Assembly (NCBI GenBank): GCA_001642005.1
Contig: LWCA01000312.1
Coordinates: forward strand, 1-32,716
Length of the DNA stretch: 32,716 nucleotides
Reading direction: 5' to 3'
Origin: Intoshia linei
Taxonomy: Eukaryota; Orthonectida; Rhopaluridae
Of this stretch, positions 9,844 to 21,800 are shown piece by piece (the first letter of the stretch is position 1; the number at the start of each line of letters is the position of its first letter). The notes under the pieces were generated by a model. That model was not told where the DNA came from and did no database searches. It was given only the letters and a program-made list of their open reading frames with translations. A program made the translations under genes and the position numbers.

Positions 9844-12800
9844 TTAAAAGTAAATTTGTAGTTTGATATATTTTATAACAAACTAAATATATATTGTTAA
9901 AGTGGAATAAATATGCAAACTGCGTTTATCGTTAGGAAACAAATTTGGCTGTAGGATTCTAGTAACACTGAATGTTATTTCGTTTTCTCTTATAACATGC
10001 ACTCAGTTAAATATGGATTTTGGTGTAATTACTTGGATACATTTCATTGAAATCGTTATGTGCTGTATATAGGTAAAAGTATTGCACACATATTTGGAAA
10101 TATTATTAAACTATCCAATATTTATCAAAGCAAGCTTGACGCGAACTAAATTAATCTATAAAAATGGATTTCTAGGCAATTAAACATGTTTTTAGGTTAT
10201 CACTACATTGCAATATAAAATTATAGTTTTTATCATTTGACATTATGAATAAAATAATTTCGCATTTAAATCAATGATCTGATTATGGAATATATGCCAA
10301 ATCTAAATATACCTTGTATGTCGATATTATCTTTGTAACTTTCAAAATTATTTTTATATTTTGCAATGCAATATCAAAATAAATAATTGTTTTATAAGTT
10401 GGTTTCCGTCAAATCCGTTTCTCAATTTTTAAAATGAAATTTGCCCTCATTATTATTTTCAATCATATTAAAATAAATAATTTTTTGAAATTCATAAAAT
10501 AATAATATTATTTTATACATATACCTATATATAGTAATACTTATTAAGTATATACAATATATAACATAATGTATATAATATCATATAAAATGTATTACTT
10601 ATACATCTATGTAATAATTTTTAGTATTCAAATCAAATTCTATTTACTAATTTTTTTTAAATTAATTATTTTCAATTCAGCTTGTACCAATGTGTAAATC
10701 AACAACAATTTAATATGGTATTCTATCTAGTCTTAACGCATTAGTTTGAAAATTTTTACACCATGGATTCAAGCTAAGTATAGGTCAAATTTGGTTTTTT
10801 AATCCTTCGTTGTTTGATTGACATTGATTCCTTAATCGACATCATTTATTATTAATTTATTTCTCTATCACGGAAGTACATATATCCTATTCTCTTAAGG
10901 GAGTAGATATCTATTGTTTATTTTATATGTACTATAAGTGAATTTTATAGTAGAACGTTTAATTGGTTAATCCAACAATTCGAAAATTTGTTTTATCCAC
11001 CATAATGTAAACTGTTTTTAATATTGTATCGATGTTATATATTTTACGAGTCCCATTTTAATTCAATAATTATTGAATACATAATAAATATGTATAAGCG
11101 TAAACATCAGAAAATAATAATTATCATTTGATTGTATAGTCAATCATTCTCAACGGAGTTCTCAGCAGTTTTTTGGGGTCCATCAAAATTTTTATAGTTA
11201 AATAAAATAACGGAAAAATGATATTTCCGCAATGATACAGGAGTAATTATTTCTAATTAACGCTATCCAATTTAATGTCTATTTTCCATTAAGACTAAAT
11301 TTAAGTGAATATATTAAACATTCAATATAAAAGTAAAAACAATAATACTAAATTATTTATATAAATTATATAATATATCTAGCATGACTTTTATGTACTT
11401 GATATAAACAACAGCTAGCTTTGCCGATGTGAAGTTTTTAATTTTAAGATTGATTATTCTATTTATTAAAGAAAATGAGTGTATATAACAAACAAATCTA
11501 ACTAACAAATCTAAACATTGTCATAAAAAATAAGAATACCAGAAATTTTAAATACCTGTAGATTGTACAGTGTAAAATATAGTTTTTTCCATTATGCATT
11601 TTTGATGAAGGAGTGGTTCTCAATCTTGTTTCACCATGGACCGATTGTCAAAAAGTGTAATTTTTAGGGATTGCGATTTATGATAATGATTTTTAAAACT
11701 ATCGCAGAATTTATATTTTATAAAATTTTACGACTTTTTTCATTTTTAAAAAAAGGGCAATTTAAGATTTTAACTATTAAGATGTAAATTTCTGAGGCTG
11801 AAATTTACGACACTGTTAATGACTTTCAAATACGTTTCAGAAAATATGTTATTTTGTAAATTTTAGAGCTGATTTTATTTTTATAATAATAAAATTGGGT
11901 TTTTGACCCTGAAGAACTGAAATTTGGAAAATTAACTATATATATAAAAAATAAACTGTGACACACACATTAAATTTTATATAAATAATATAATTTTTTT
12001 ATGGTCCACTGGTTTTTTTCAATATCATCGTAGGGGTCCACAGTGAAAAAGGGTTGAGAATGTCTGTTATAGTTTATGTAATTGCGTAATTACAAATATT
12101 GATCTGTTTATATTTCTCGATCATTTTTTATACTTTCTACACGTGTTTATTGATTTTGGGATGAATAAATAATGGATATATACGACGAAGATTTTGTCAA
12201 TACAATTCTCACAATTCAGAAAATTTTTTTTTGAAAGTATTTTTTATACGTCTGTGAAATTTTATGTAAAAGGGACATTAATGGTAAATTTTATAGTTCT
12301 CAGATAGTTAACGAGTGTATTATTCATATTTACAAGATGATAATATAGTTTATCATAAAACAGGAAGTATGATTGTATTTATTTTAATAGTATCACAATA
12401 TTTTTTTAACAGCATATTGGATGGTAGATTCTTACAATAAGAGCCGTATTAATTTTTTAAAAATCAAATTTTATAAAATATTAAAATGAAATTATTTCTT
12501 AATTTTATTTAAAAAAAGGGGCCATTGGGTTTTTTCCCTGAAGGACTCAATGTATGAAAATTTAACTTGCACAAAAACATCGCTGATGCAAAACGTATTA
12601 GATATTTGATTTTTTTAATTCTACAACAGTTAATTTTTTAAATTTGGGAAAATAAAATTTTTCGGGGTATGTTTGTTTGTATGTGATATACATGTATAAT
12701 ATAGATTGAATATATATGTATAGTGGTCACTTTTAGAAGTAAAAGGCGTCTACTGTACAATGTGAATACATTTATAAGAAAGATATACACAAAACAAGAG

Positions 12801-13313
12801 TGAAAAAAACAGACAAAAAAAGAGATAGAGTAATAACCAGTATTAGAATATGTATACATGGTAATTAGTCTTTTTATATTTTATACCAATTTCAGAGTAG
12901 TATTTGCTTTTTAAATTTTCGTGTATGATTTAGTTATTTTGGTGTGTAAAAATGCATTGTAAGATAAAATTCCGTATATAAATCGTTAATAATGAGTATG
13001 TTTCATTAATTTGGTGTATAAATAAATAAATCACCCAAATTTAAATACTTATATTGTCCTTATTTGTATTTATTATTCTATGTTTTATTTTAAGAGTATT
13101 AAAAAATTCTCTAATTAGAACATGTTTCTTTAACAATTTATGTGGTTCAAATCTAACATTAATTATACTTGTTGAGCTAACTTAAATATGTACCTATACA
13201 AATTTAAATAAAAGTATTTGTAGAATATCAAGCGTAAAATCAGTAATCACTGGTAACAAATAACAATTTACACGTTATCTTAAAAAGTAAGTAAATTAAC
13301 TTGATATAATATC
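9844..13313. other. 3.5-kb intergenic region between divergent genes
   Basis: Very AT-rich DNA separating the orphan gene (-) from the kinesin (+). It contains the MITE at 11611-12066 and related fragments near 11145-11185 (CATTCTCAACGGAGTTCTCA) and 12520-12560 (GGGTTTTTTCCCTGAAGGAC, compare 11897-11918). A 73-codon hydrophobic frame at 12638-12859 (-) is low-complexity and unsupported. No exon with homology was found. Confidence 0.5.
11611..12066 (+). mobile_element. hAT-like MITE
   Basis: The left end (GAGTGGTTCTCAATCTTGTT, continuing TTCACCATGGACC) and the right end, read inward on the opposite strand (CAGACATTCTCAACCCTTTT, continuing TCACTGTGGACC), are imperfect inverted repeats of about 34 bp. 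The motif GTGGTTCTCAA...GTGGACC is typical of hAT elements in animals. I see no clean 8-bp duplication, so it is old. A fragment near 11145 carries a similar end and may be part of a larger nested insertion. Confidence 0.6.
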
Positions 13314-16300
13314 ATGTCATCCGAATCGTAATATTTTTATTTTGTTATTGTTGTGATTACTGTTTAGAGTACGTGTGGCTGTAAGAGTAAGACCCTTCAA
13401 TAGCCGGTATTTTGATTCATCTGGTTCTAATTTATAAAATATAGAGAAATAGATCGAAAATCAAAATGTATAATTGCCATGAACGGAAATCAAACTTCAA
13501 TAAAAAACCCCGATGGAGGTTATTATAGATATAGATGTACATAAATATATTTTAGGTGAACCAAAAAAGGTATTACTTGAATTGTATGTAATAATTACAA
13601 AATTTAGTTTTCTTTTGATTTTTCATACTGGTAAAAATATTAATAATATGTAATATATGCAAATGTTAATAGGTCTCATAATGATTATTATGAGAAAGAT
13701 GGTATTCTAATTCCAAATGCTGGGTCGAATTATGCCAGCCAGGACAATGTGTACAATGATTTAGGAGGGAATGTATTAGATAATGCATTTAAGGGGTACA
13801 ATTGTTCTTTATTTGCTTATGGTCAAACGGGTTCAGGTAAAAATATATTTTACATTAATAAATTTGAAAGGAAAATCATATTCGATGGTGGGTTATGGAA
13901 AAAATCGGTAACGTACTAACTGATAAAATTAATTTAATTAGTGGCATCGTTCCGATAACATGCGATAGATTATTTGATAAAATAAAAACCGACAAAGACG
14001 GTGGGTCTGATACGGTAAAATACAATGATATTTTAGCAATTTTTAGAGATTTGAAGTAACTTTTTCGATGTTAGAAATATACAACGAACAAGTCAGGGAT
14101 TTGCTTTGTAAATCTTCACCAAAGGGTGGATTGGCGATACGTCAAAATGTAAAACTAGGCCTATTTTATGTTCAAAACTTAAAAAAAGTTCCCGTGGGTT
14201 CTTATGTAGACATAAATGGGCGCATTGAAGAAGGTAATTGATCATATCCATTATTAGATTTATTATCTCAGGTACGAAAAACAGAACTGTTGCTTCAACA
14301 CAAATGAATGCTACTAGTAGTAGAGCCCATACTGTTGTAACAATTATATTTGACCAGGTAAAATAATAATTGAATACTAGGTTTTAAATAGATACATTAA
14401 AAAAATATCTATCAAATCTTTAGAATAACATTTTATTACCTTTTTATTTGAAATAATTAAAATCGTATAATCGTTTATGGTATGTATTTTGCATGATGAT
14501 CGTTTAATTGTATTGTCAAAATGAACTGTATATTGTTAAGATGTGGGCAACCTGTATCGGCACGCTAAGAGGTAAGTAAGTAACATTATGAATGAAAAAA
14601 TTCCTAGTACAGATATCATTACAATTAATATTTATATAGTATTTCGATGTTACTACTTTACGCATGTTTAATGGGCTATTTGGGAAATTTTTTATTGTTA
14701 TAATTCCACTCCTACGCAGAATGCGATTAATAATGTCCACATGTGCATTTTTTACATTTAAGAATTTTTATTATTTATCGATAAGCATATATTATTCATC
14801 TATATATTACTTGACGACCCATTCAAATTTCGAATAGTTGGAGTTTATAAAAAATTTTACTATATGCTTAGGAAAAACGATGGTTTCATTATTTTTAAAT
14901 AGGATAGCTAAAAATACTTTTATATTTTATAGCTCGACATGTTAAATAAAATTTTTATTAGATAATTAAAACAGGAAACGGTGAAACCAAAAAATCGAGC
15001 ACTATAAACTTGGTTGATTTGGCCGGTATATAAATATATGCTTTTATATCCAACAATTAGGATCGGAGCGAGCAGATTCGACGGGAGCTACTGGGGATCG
15101 ATTAAAAGAAGGAGCGAACATCAACAAATCTTTATCGGCTTTAGGAAATGTTATATCAGTAATTGAATTATAATTGCTAAGAAAAAATACTATTTTCAAT
15201 TTTCAGTAAATCGAAAATTATACGTTTGTAAGAGTAAAAGATTTATTCATATTTTGAAAAATTAAAGTGAAGTTAATCCAAATATATTGTAATCTAATCT
15301 AGTGTTTCTTAAACTGGGGTCAACGAAGCTTGGGGCCCGTAGAATTTTCCAGGGCGAAATATTTTATGAAAAATAAAATTAATTTTAAATAACATTTACT
15401 GCAGAAATATACATATTTAATGATTGTACACTGTACACTTCTAATTAAGGTCGCATATTTAACGGACGTATTCAATTATTTAAATATTTTAAATTTAAAC
15501 TTCCTGTTAAGACTCACAAGGAAGAAACGTAAACAAATTTAAGGTTGAAGATATTATTAAAAAATAGTTTTATGGTTAAAACGAATTAAACAAATAGAGC
15601 AATTTTTATGAATCATTTAACTTCTCTAAAAAATTAATTCAAAAATTATTTTCCTATGCAAGATTTTTCTAATAATTGGATTATAAATCCCTTATGTTTA
15701 AATGTTGCACATGCTAAAAAAGTATCAATACTCGCAGCAGAACATCCTTGTCGATTTATCTTACGAAAATTCACTTAAAATTGTATTTGATTCAAATGAC
15801 ATTCTGACATTTTGGTTGAAAATTACTAAAGATTACCTGAACTTTCAAATTTGACCGTTAAACAATTGCTTCAATATTGTACCATATATTTATGTGAACA
15901 AGCCTTTTACCAATTAGTATATCTCAAATCTAAATTGCAAAATCGTCTCAAGGTAGAATCTGTTGTACGAATTAAATTGGCATATATAAAACAACAAATT
16001 TTCTTGTTGAAAAGAAACAGTTGCATATTTCTCATTTAAAATTAATTATCAATACATCATTTTTTGAATCATTTGATTCAGTTTGAACTAATAAATGCAC
16101 CATTGTTGAATTTTTTAGTTTATTATTGATAAAAATATTTTAAAGAGGGTCCGCGAAAATTATTTCGTAAAATTAGAGGTCCGTCAAATTTAAAGTTTAA
16201 TAACCACTGATCTAATCCATACATACATGTATAGGTGTTGATGTATTATTACTAAAAATAAAAATTATATAACTAATGAATACAAATAATAATAAAACTA

Positions 16301-18795
16301 ATAATTTATTAGTTACATTAGATGTAAAAATTACTATTTAGGCCTTGGCTGATTTATCTATGGGTAAAAAAAAGATTATGGTTCCGTACCGTGATTCGGC
16401 ATTAACAAAATTATTGCAAAATGCATTAGGCGGTAACAGGTATATTTGATTTAAATTTTTTTAATTGTTATTAGCAAAACGATTATGATAGCAGCTTTAT
16501 CTCCAGCAGACATCAATTATGATGAAACACTTTCAACACTTAGATACGCTAATCGTGCAAAATCCATCAAAAATAAGGCAGTCGTTAACGAGAATCCTAT
16601 GGAAAAAATTATAAGAGAATTGAAAGTATACATAATAAATTATTTTATATAATATGCTAGGAAGAAAACGATAGACTGAAAGCGATGATGAGTGGTAAGG
16701 GAATAGTTGATCAAACTAAAGGAATGAGTCAAATGGGTTTATAATTTTAAAATATTTATAACCAAATAGACATTGATGCTTTGAAAAAACAATTGGAAGA
16801 AGAAATAAGGTCTCAAATGGAAGAAATTCAAACAGCTGAATCTGGTGATTTTGATAAAAAGTTGATACTAGTTCAAAGTCAAAATCAAGAGTCGTCCAGA
16901 ATTGGTGATGTATTTTTGTCTAATCTTAATGAAGATCCTTTACTATCAAATGTTATACTTCATGAATTACATGTAATGTCATTATAGATTTAAATATAAG
17001 TCTTCTAGGAAAGTGGAACAACTAAAATTGGACGAAAAGATACCACCAATACCCCAAATATCGTTTTAAGTGGTTTAAGGTAACGGGTCTTATTTTAGGA
17101 AATGTATATCATAAAATTATAGTATTATGGTCAATCATGCTATAATAGAAAAGTGTAATGATAAATACGAAATAAAACCAGATACCAGTAATGCATCAAT
17201 CAAAATTAACGGACACCCGTTAATAGGTCCAAATTTCTTGGAGGACAAAGATCGTATATTGTTTGGTAATAATTTATATTATGAAAACTATTTCGATTTT
17301 TTAGGTTCAAATCATTTATTTGTTTTCAATAATAAGAAAAATCCTACCACCGATCCTGCTTTGCCGAAAGAAATATCATATGAGTTTGCACAGAAAGAAA
17401 TTGCACAAGCCAAAGGCTTTGATACAGGTGCAGGGTTATCGCGAGGTTTATTATTAAATTATATTACATTTTAATGATTATTCAAACGTAGAACAGCAAA
17501 TTATGCAAGAACAGATCCTAGAAATTTTACCAATGGTTTCAGAAGTAAATGCGATTTCTGAAGAAATGAACAAACACAGAACATTTGAGGTTGTTTTGAT
17601 ATCTGCAGCTGCGCAAGAAGGGAAATATGGCGAAGAAAAAGTTACAAAGTAAAATATATGATCAAATTTATATAAAATTATTAAGAGTTATGATTAAAAT
17701 GAAAAATTTAAAGAATGAAAATACATGGCTTTGGGAAAGAGGAAAATTCATGAATCGTCGATATTTAATTCAGGTTTTTTCTTTATAATTTTTTTATATT
17801 ATTTAGGAAATGTATCAACAATACGTGGATTCTGAAATTTTTTATATTGAAAAAGAAAAAGACCCTTTCTGGGAACCAACGGAAGATGTAGTTATTGGAA
17901 CTGCTAATATGTTTTTGCAATCCCTTGTTCATAATTTAGACATGTACGACGAATTAACTATAACAGATTACAAAGCGCAAGAAGAAGGAATACTCAAGGT
18001 ACTGACATTTAAATAATTGTATTAATTATAGGTTCATCTGATTCCATGCACTGCCTCAGGAAAAGAATTGGATGACAATGCATTCGTAAGCGAACCGGAA
18101 GAGTTGCTAGGTCGAACCGTTCACTTTAAAGTTAAAATATTGTCAGGCAGAATAAAAAAGGCACGTTTTTCACGTGGTGTATGTGCTAAATTTCGCGTTT
18201 ACAAGGAGGAAGAACTGACATCTACACCTATGCTCGCAGTGGAAAATTTGTGTCCAGAATTCAACTTCAGCTGTATAAAAACGTTTAACCCTGTTACAGA
18301 GGATCACATAAAATACCTCAAAAACAGTTGTATTACATTTTCTGTATACGGCAAACAAGAGGACGTAATGATCGACTCTAATCTGTCTAAAATGAACACA
18401 AAGGTATTACCAACTGACTTGTAAATTATAATTAATTAGGAATTAAGGATGCGAGATAAAATCACACCTGAACGTCGAATTAGTTCTATGGAACCAGATG
18501 CAGTAGCTCAATTGAAAACTGATTTATCTATTTTAAATAAAAAATACGAAAAAATCGTCAAAAGAGAGAACGCAATCAGAGTATGATAATAATACATCAG
18601 TCTTATTTTATTTAGGATTTGACTAAATCTTATGAAAAAAAAGTAACAGATAACAAGGATTGCAGTAAATTAATAGATGAAATTAAAAAAATTATTGGAA
18701 CTGGAGGAAGCTTAAAATTTAAGACAACTGCCACAATCATATCTTCTGCCAATGGAAAGTCTCAAGGAGATAGTAAAGCCTGTATAATTCAATAA
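13314..18795 (+). CDS. KIF28: Kinesin-3 of the KIF28/KLP-6 type
   Basis: Twenty-four in-phase exons give 977 residues: 13314-13327, 13368-13423, 13453-13518, 13556-13569, 13608-13630, 13673-13836, 13871-13907, 13942-14014, 14047-14233, 14272-14357, 14962-15025, 15061-15158, 16342-16439, 16475-16625, 16661-16736, 16770-16972, 17009-17079, 17123-17445, 17492-17648, 17686-17773, 17807-17998, 18032-18403, 18440-18580, 18616-18795. Motor: [14 protein letters not shown]-loop GQTGSGKS (to Ser115), switch I NATSSRAH (224-231), switch II DLAGSER (259-265), then [21 protein letters not shown] short coiled coil, a kinesin-3 FHA domain (about 455-545, with [15 protein letters not shown]) and a C2-like region ([12 protein letters not shown]... 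[11 protein letters not shown]) follow, then a charged coiled tail. KIF28/KLP-6 proteins move organelles along microtubules; exact cargo is unknown here. Length matches the family. AATAAA overlaps the stop codon. Introns 10 (604 nt) and 12 (1,183 nt) are exceptional. Confidence 0.93.
15300..16209 (+). mobile_element. Decayed hAT transposon in kinesin intron 12
   Basis: A 910-bp element with a perfect 8-bp target duplication ATCTAATC (15292-15299 and 16210-16217). The ends are inverted: TAGTGTTTCTTAAACTGGGG and, on the other strand, CAGTGGTTATTAAACTTTAA. It is a deletion derivative that keeps part of a transposase (see next entry). Confidence 0.8.
15700..16039 (+). pseudogene. hAT transposase C-terminal remnant
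   Basis: The frame at 15851-16039 reads [20 protein letters not shown] followed by [11 protein letters not shown] and LAYIKQQI, the usual end of hAT/ZBED-type transposases (TTYLCE..FS....K.K.RNRL.VE...R..L..I.P.I). Upstream, from about 15700, other frames carry related but broken segments (for example [13 protein letters not shown]). The zinc finger and catalytic core are absent, so it cannot be active. Confidence 0.65.
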
Positions 18796-18859
18796 ATATT
18801 TAAATCTATTTCTTAAACTTTAAGACTTAAAGTACCAAAAATATTTAATTTAAATTTGA

Positions 18860-21800
18860 TTAACTCGACATGGCGTACAATATAATATTATTCGTATTAT
18901 CCGCTTGCGAAATTTCTGCATTGTTAGACGTTTCCAAAGGCAATGTATAATTGTGATATCCTTTTCCGATGGAAATCATGCCTTGAGACTTTGTAAAATA
19001 TTCAGTTGACGCGGAAAAAACAGGATGACATGATCTGACAGCTCCCACAAAGGCATGGTTAAGAACTAAACAATAAAAAATATATAGTAAAACTTTACCA
19101 GTAACACTGAAATGTCCATAAAATTCGTCGTTTTTAAAGACACCTGATTTTGTACTGGTTGGGTAGATTATTAAAATTAGACCAGCCGATGTTCCAATTA
19201 TAAGAGAACTGTTTTGAATATTGAAAGTGGTAATTTGAAGATTTGATAATTTTTGCTTTGATAATATGCTGTTTGAATCTAAAATAAATGAAAATACGGA
19301 ATCGTATCAAAAACTTTTCAATTTATCTGCAACATGATAATGAACATCAAATTTACAATAGCATTCATAATTTAAACCGTATACAAGTAATGATTCCTGA
19401 GAGTAAATCCAAAAAACTTTCAAATATTCATCATATATAAAATTTTTGGGAACGAATTTAGCAGTAGATATTTTTTTCGAAAAATCAATTTTTTCCTAAA
19501 TTTCTGATGTAAATAATAGTATGTTTACTGAAGTGATTCAATAAGTATACATTTTGCTAATTTCGTGATAATTTAATTTCTCAACCTCTCAAAAGTGATC
19601 ACTTAAAAATATATATATCACTTAAAGTACATTTACTTTTAATAAGGTCAATAAAAAATTGCCATAATTATAATGTTATAAAAATTAGTTAAATTGTCTG
19701 AGAATTTACTGGTGTAATATGATCATTGCTCAATAATCATAAATTGACAGTGTTATCGTTTTTATATCATCGAGATACATCCATGAATATTCAATAGTCT
19801 ATAAGTCAATGATTTAAAATTAACTAAAATCACGTACCATTGATGTAGGGCCGTTGACAGTCAACAGTGGGTCCGGGATAGATGAAAATTGTAAGCCTTA
19901 TATGCACATTAACAAAAATTTTGGTGTATATATACAATATATATTATACATACGTATGCATATATTGTTTGACCCAGCGGTTACCAAAATTTTTCTAACA
20001 TGCCATATTAATTTAGAATAATAGGCCCGTCATGACTATTACTCCTAACTTCAAGCCACGGACCTGTATTAATGTAATCTTTGGTTCTTTTCACGTGATA
20101 TCAATATCATCGTATCCAATTAATTAATGTGATAAATTGAAAACCATCCCAAACAATAACTCATCGTCCTCAAAATTATCTCAACGTTATCTCTCTGTTC
20201 ATGCATGATATATGGAACTAAGGATTAACGGTAAAATCATAACAAATTTATAAATCTTATCCGTATCATTCATCAAATATGCTTTAACATTTTAAATGTG
20301 ATAGTTTCATAAAATCGATATAGTAATTTTTCTTACCCCAAATAGACATTCCAATTTGTGAATCACCCTAATTTGTACGTTTACCTTTAACTGTATTTCC
20401 TGTATTTCAAGTATTGATATATAGGAATTTGTTAAAATAAAAATGTTTAGGGCATCATTTTGAATTGATATTGGTTCATCGATATAATTTAAATTCGAAA
20501 TTAATTTTATGGCTATTTCTTTTTCCTCAATTGTCAACATGAACAAGTCCAAGTGCTTTGAAAAAATGTAAATTTCATAATTTACATTTCTACATGAAAT
20601 ATTTAAAAATAAATTCTCATACATATATAAATATATTATTACTTAGATTATTTACATGATTAATTTAAAATTTGTATTATGATTTTCATTTCGAAATAAA
20701 ATATTAATCTAATTTCTCCCAAGCTATTTTTTTATTTTTTTTTTTGCTTTCGATTTTAAAAATTTTTTAGAGTTATAGTATTTATGCTAATTGAAGATTT
20801 CATGTCAAATTTGAAATAATTTATCCTAGTAGTTATAAAGATATACAATGTGACCATATGGTCACATTGGGAGAATATGTGTACAAAAATAAATTAATAA
20901 ATTATATGATATTATTATGTAAATACAGTATATGTAAATCACTGATTTATAAGATAACTTATGAAAATTTTTCTATTTTTAGTAGAAGCCTCAAATAATA
21001 TAAAATAGCTGAAAGGGGCCATGGAAAAATATTCAGAACGATGGTATTACACAATGCTCTTATTAACAAGGTTTCCATATATTAGGATAGGAATGGTTTA
21101 ATGCGACCGGCCACGGATTTGAGTTTGACATGACTGACTTAAATTTATACATACATATTATATTTATATTTTATATATCATATAATATATGGTATATATA
21201 TTGTATATATAGTGTATATTATACATGTAATATATTGTATGCATTGATATTATTTACAATGTACATAAATAAGTTATTAATTTTGAATGAGGAATTAAAC
21301 TTTTACATTATTCCAACAATTTCATATTTAATTTCATTTATAACTTTTTGTGTATAAGGCTCATTTAGTTGTTCATTCCTTGTGAAATAAAGTATACTAA
21401 ATTTTAAAAAATAGTAATTATAATGTAACCTGCCTGATTTTGTACCTACTAAAGTAAAATAGTGGTAGTTGGAATGATCTAAATTTATATAAATCAAAAT
21501 ATTTTAAACCAGAAAAATTAGTATTCCTAGAGTCCCGTTTATTGTACAAGCAATGACATATCGATGTAATATTGTTTTTTAGTTTGTCTATTTGTAAAAA
21601 ACATTTTTGATGGAATTCAATAATTTTAGATCCTGTTCCAAACGAAACTTTGTAAATTTGAACATAAATGTGTCTTCTCGTTTTGGACCATATCCAAATT
21701 TCATTAGACACATCAAAAGTCATTTGAATAATCTATAATAAATTATTCATTATTATTATGATTATTTACTTGTGAAGATAGTTCTAATGATATACCAAAA

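Noticed and set aside
12638-12859. 73-codon minus-strand frame with hydrophobic stretches
   Set aside because: Low-complexity translation of TA-rich DNA, without domain, splice partner or homology.
18170-18358. Minus-strand 62-codon frame
   Set aside because: Antisense to a kinesin exon with clear family similarity.
21130-21357. 75-codon plus-strand frame rich in Ile and Tyr
   Set aside because: It translates a TA-repeat tract and overlaps a RhoGEF exon on the other strand.
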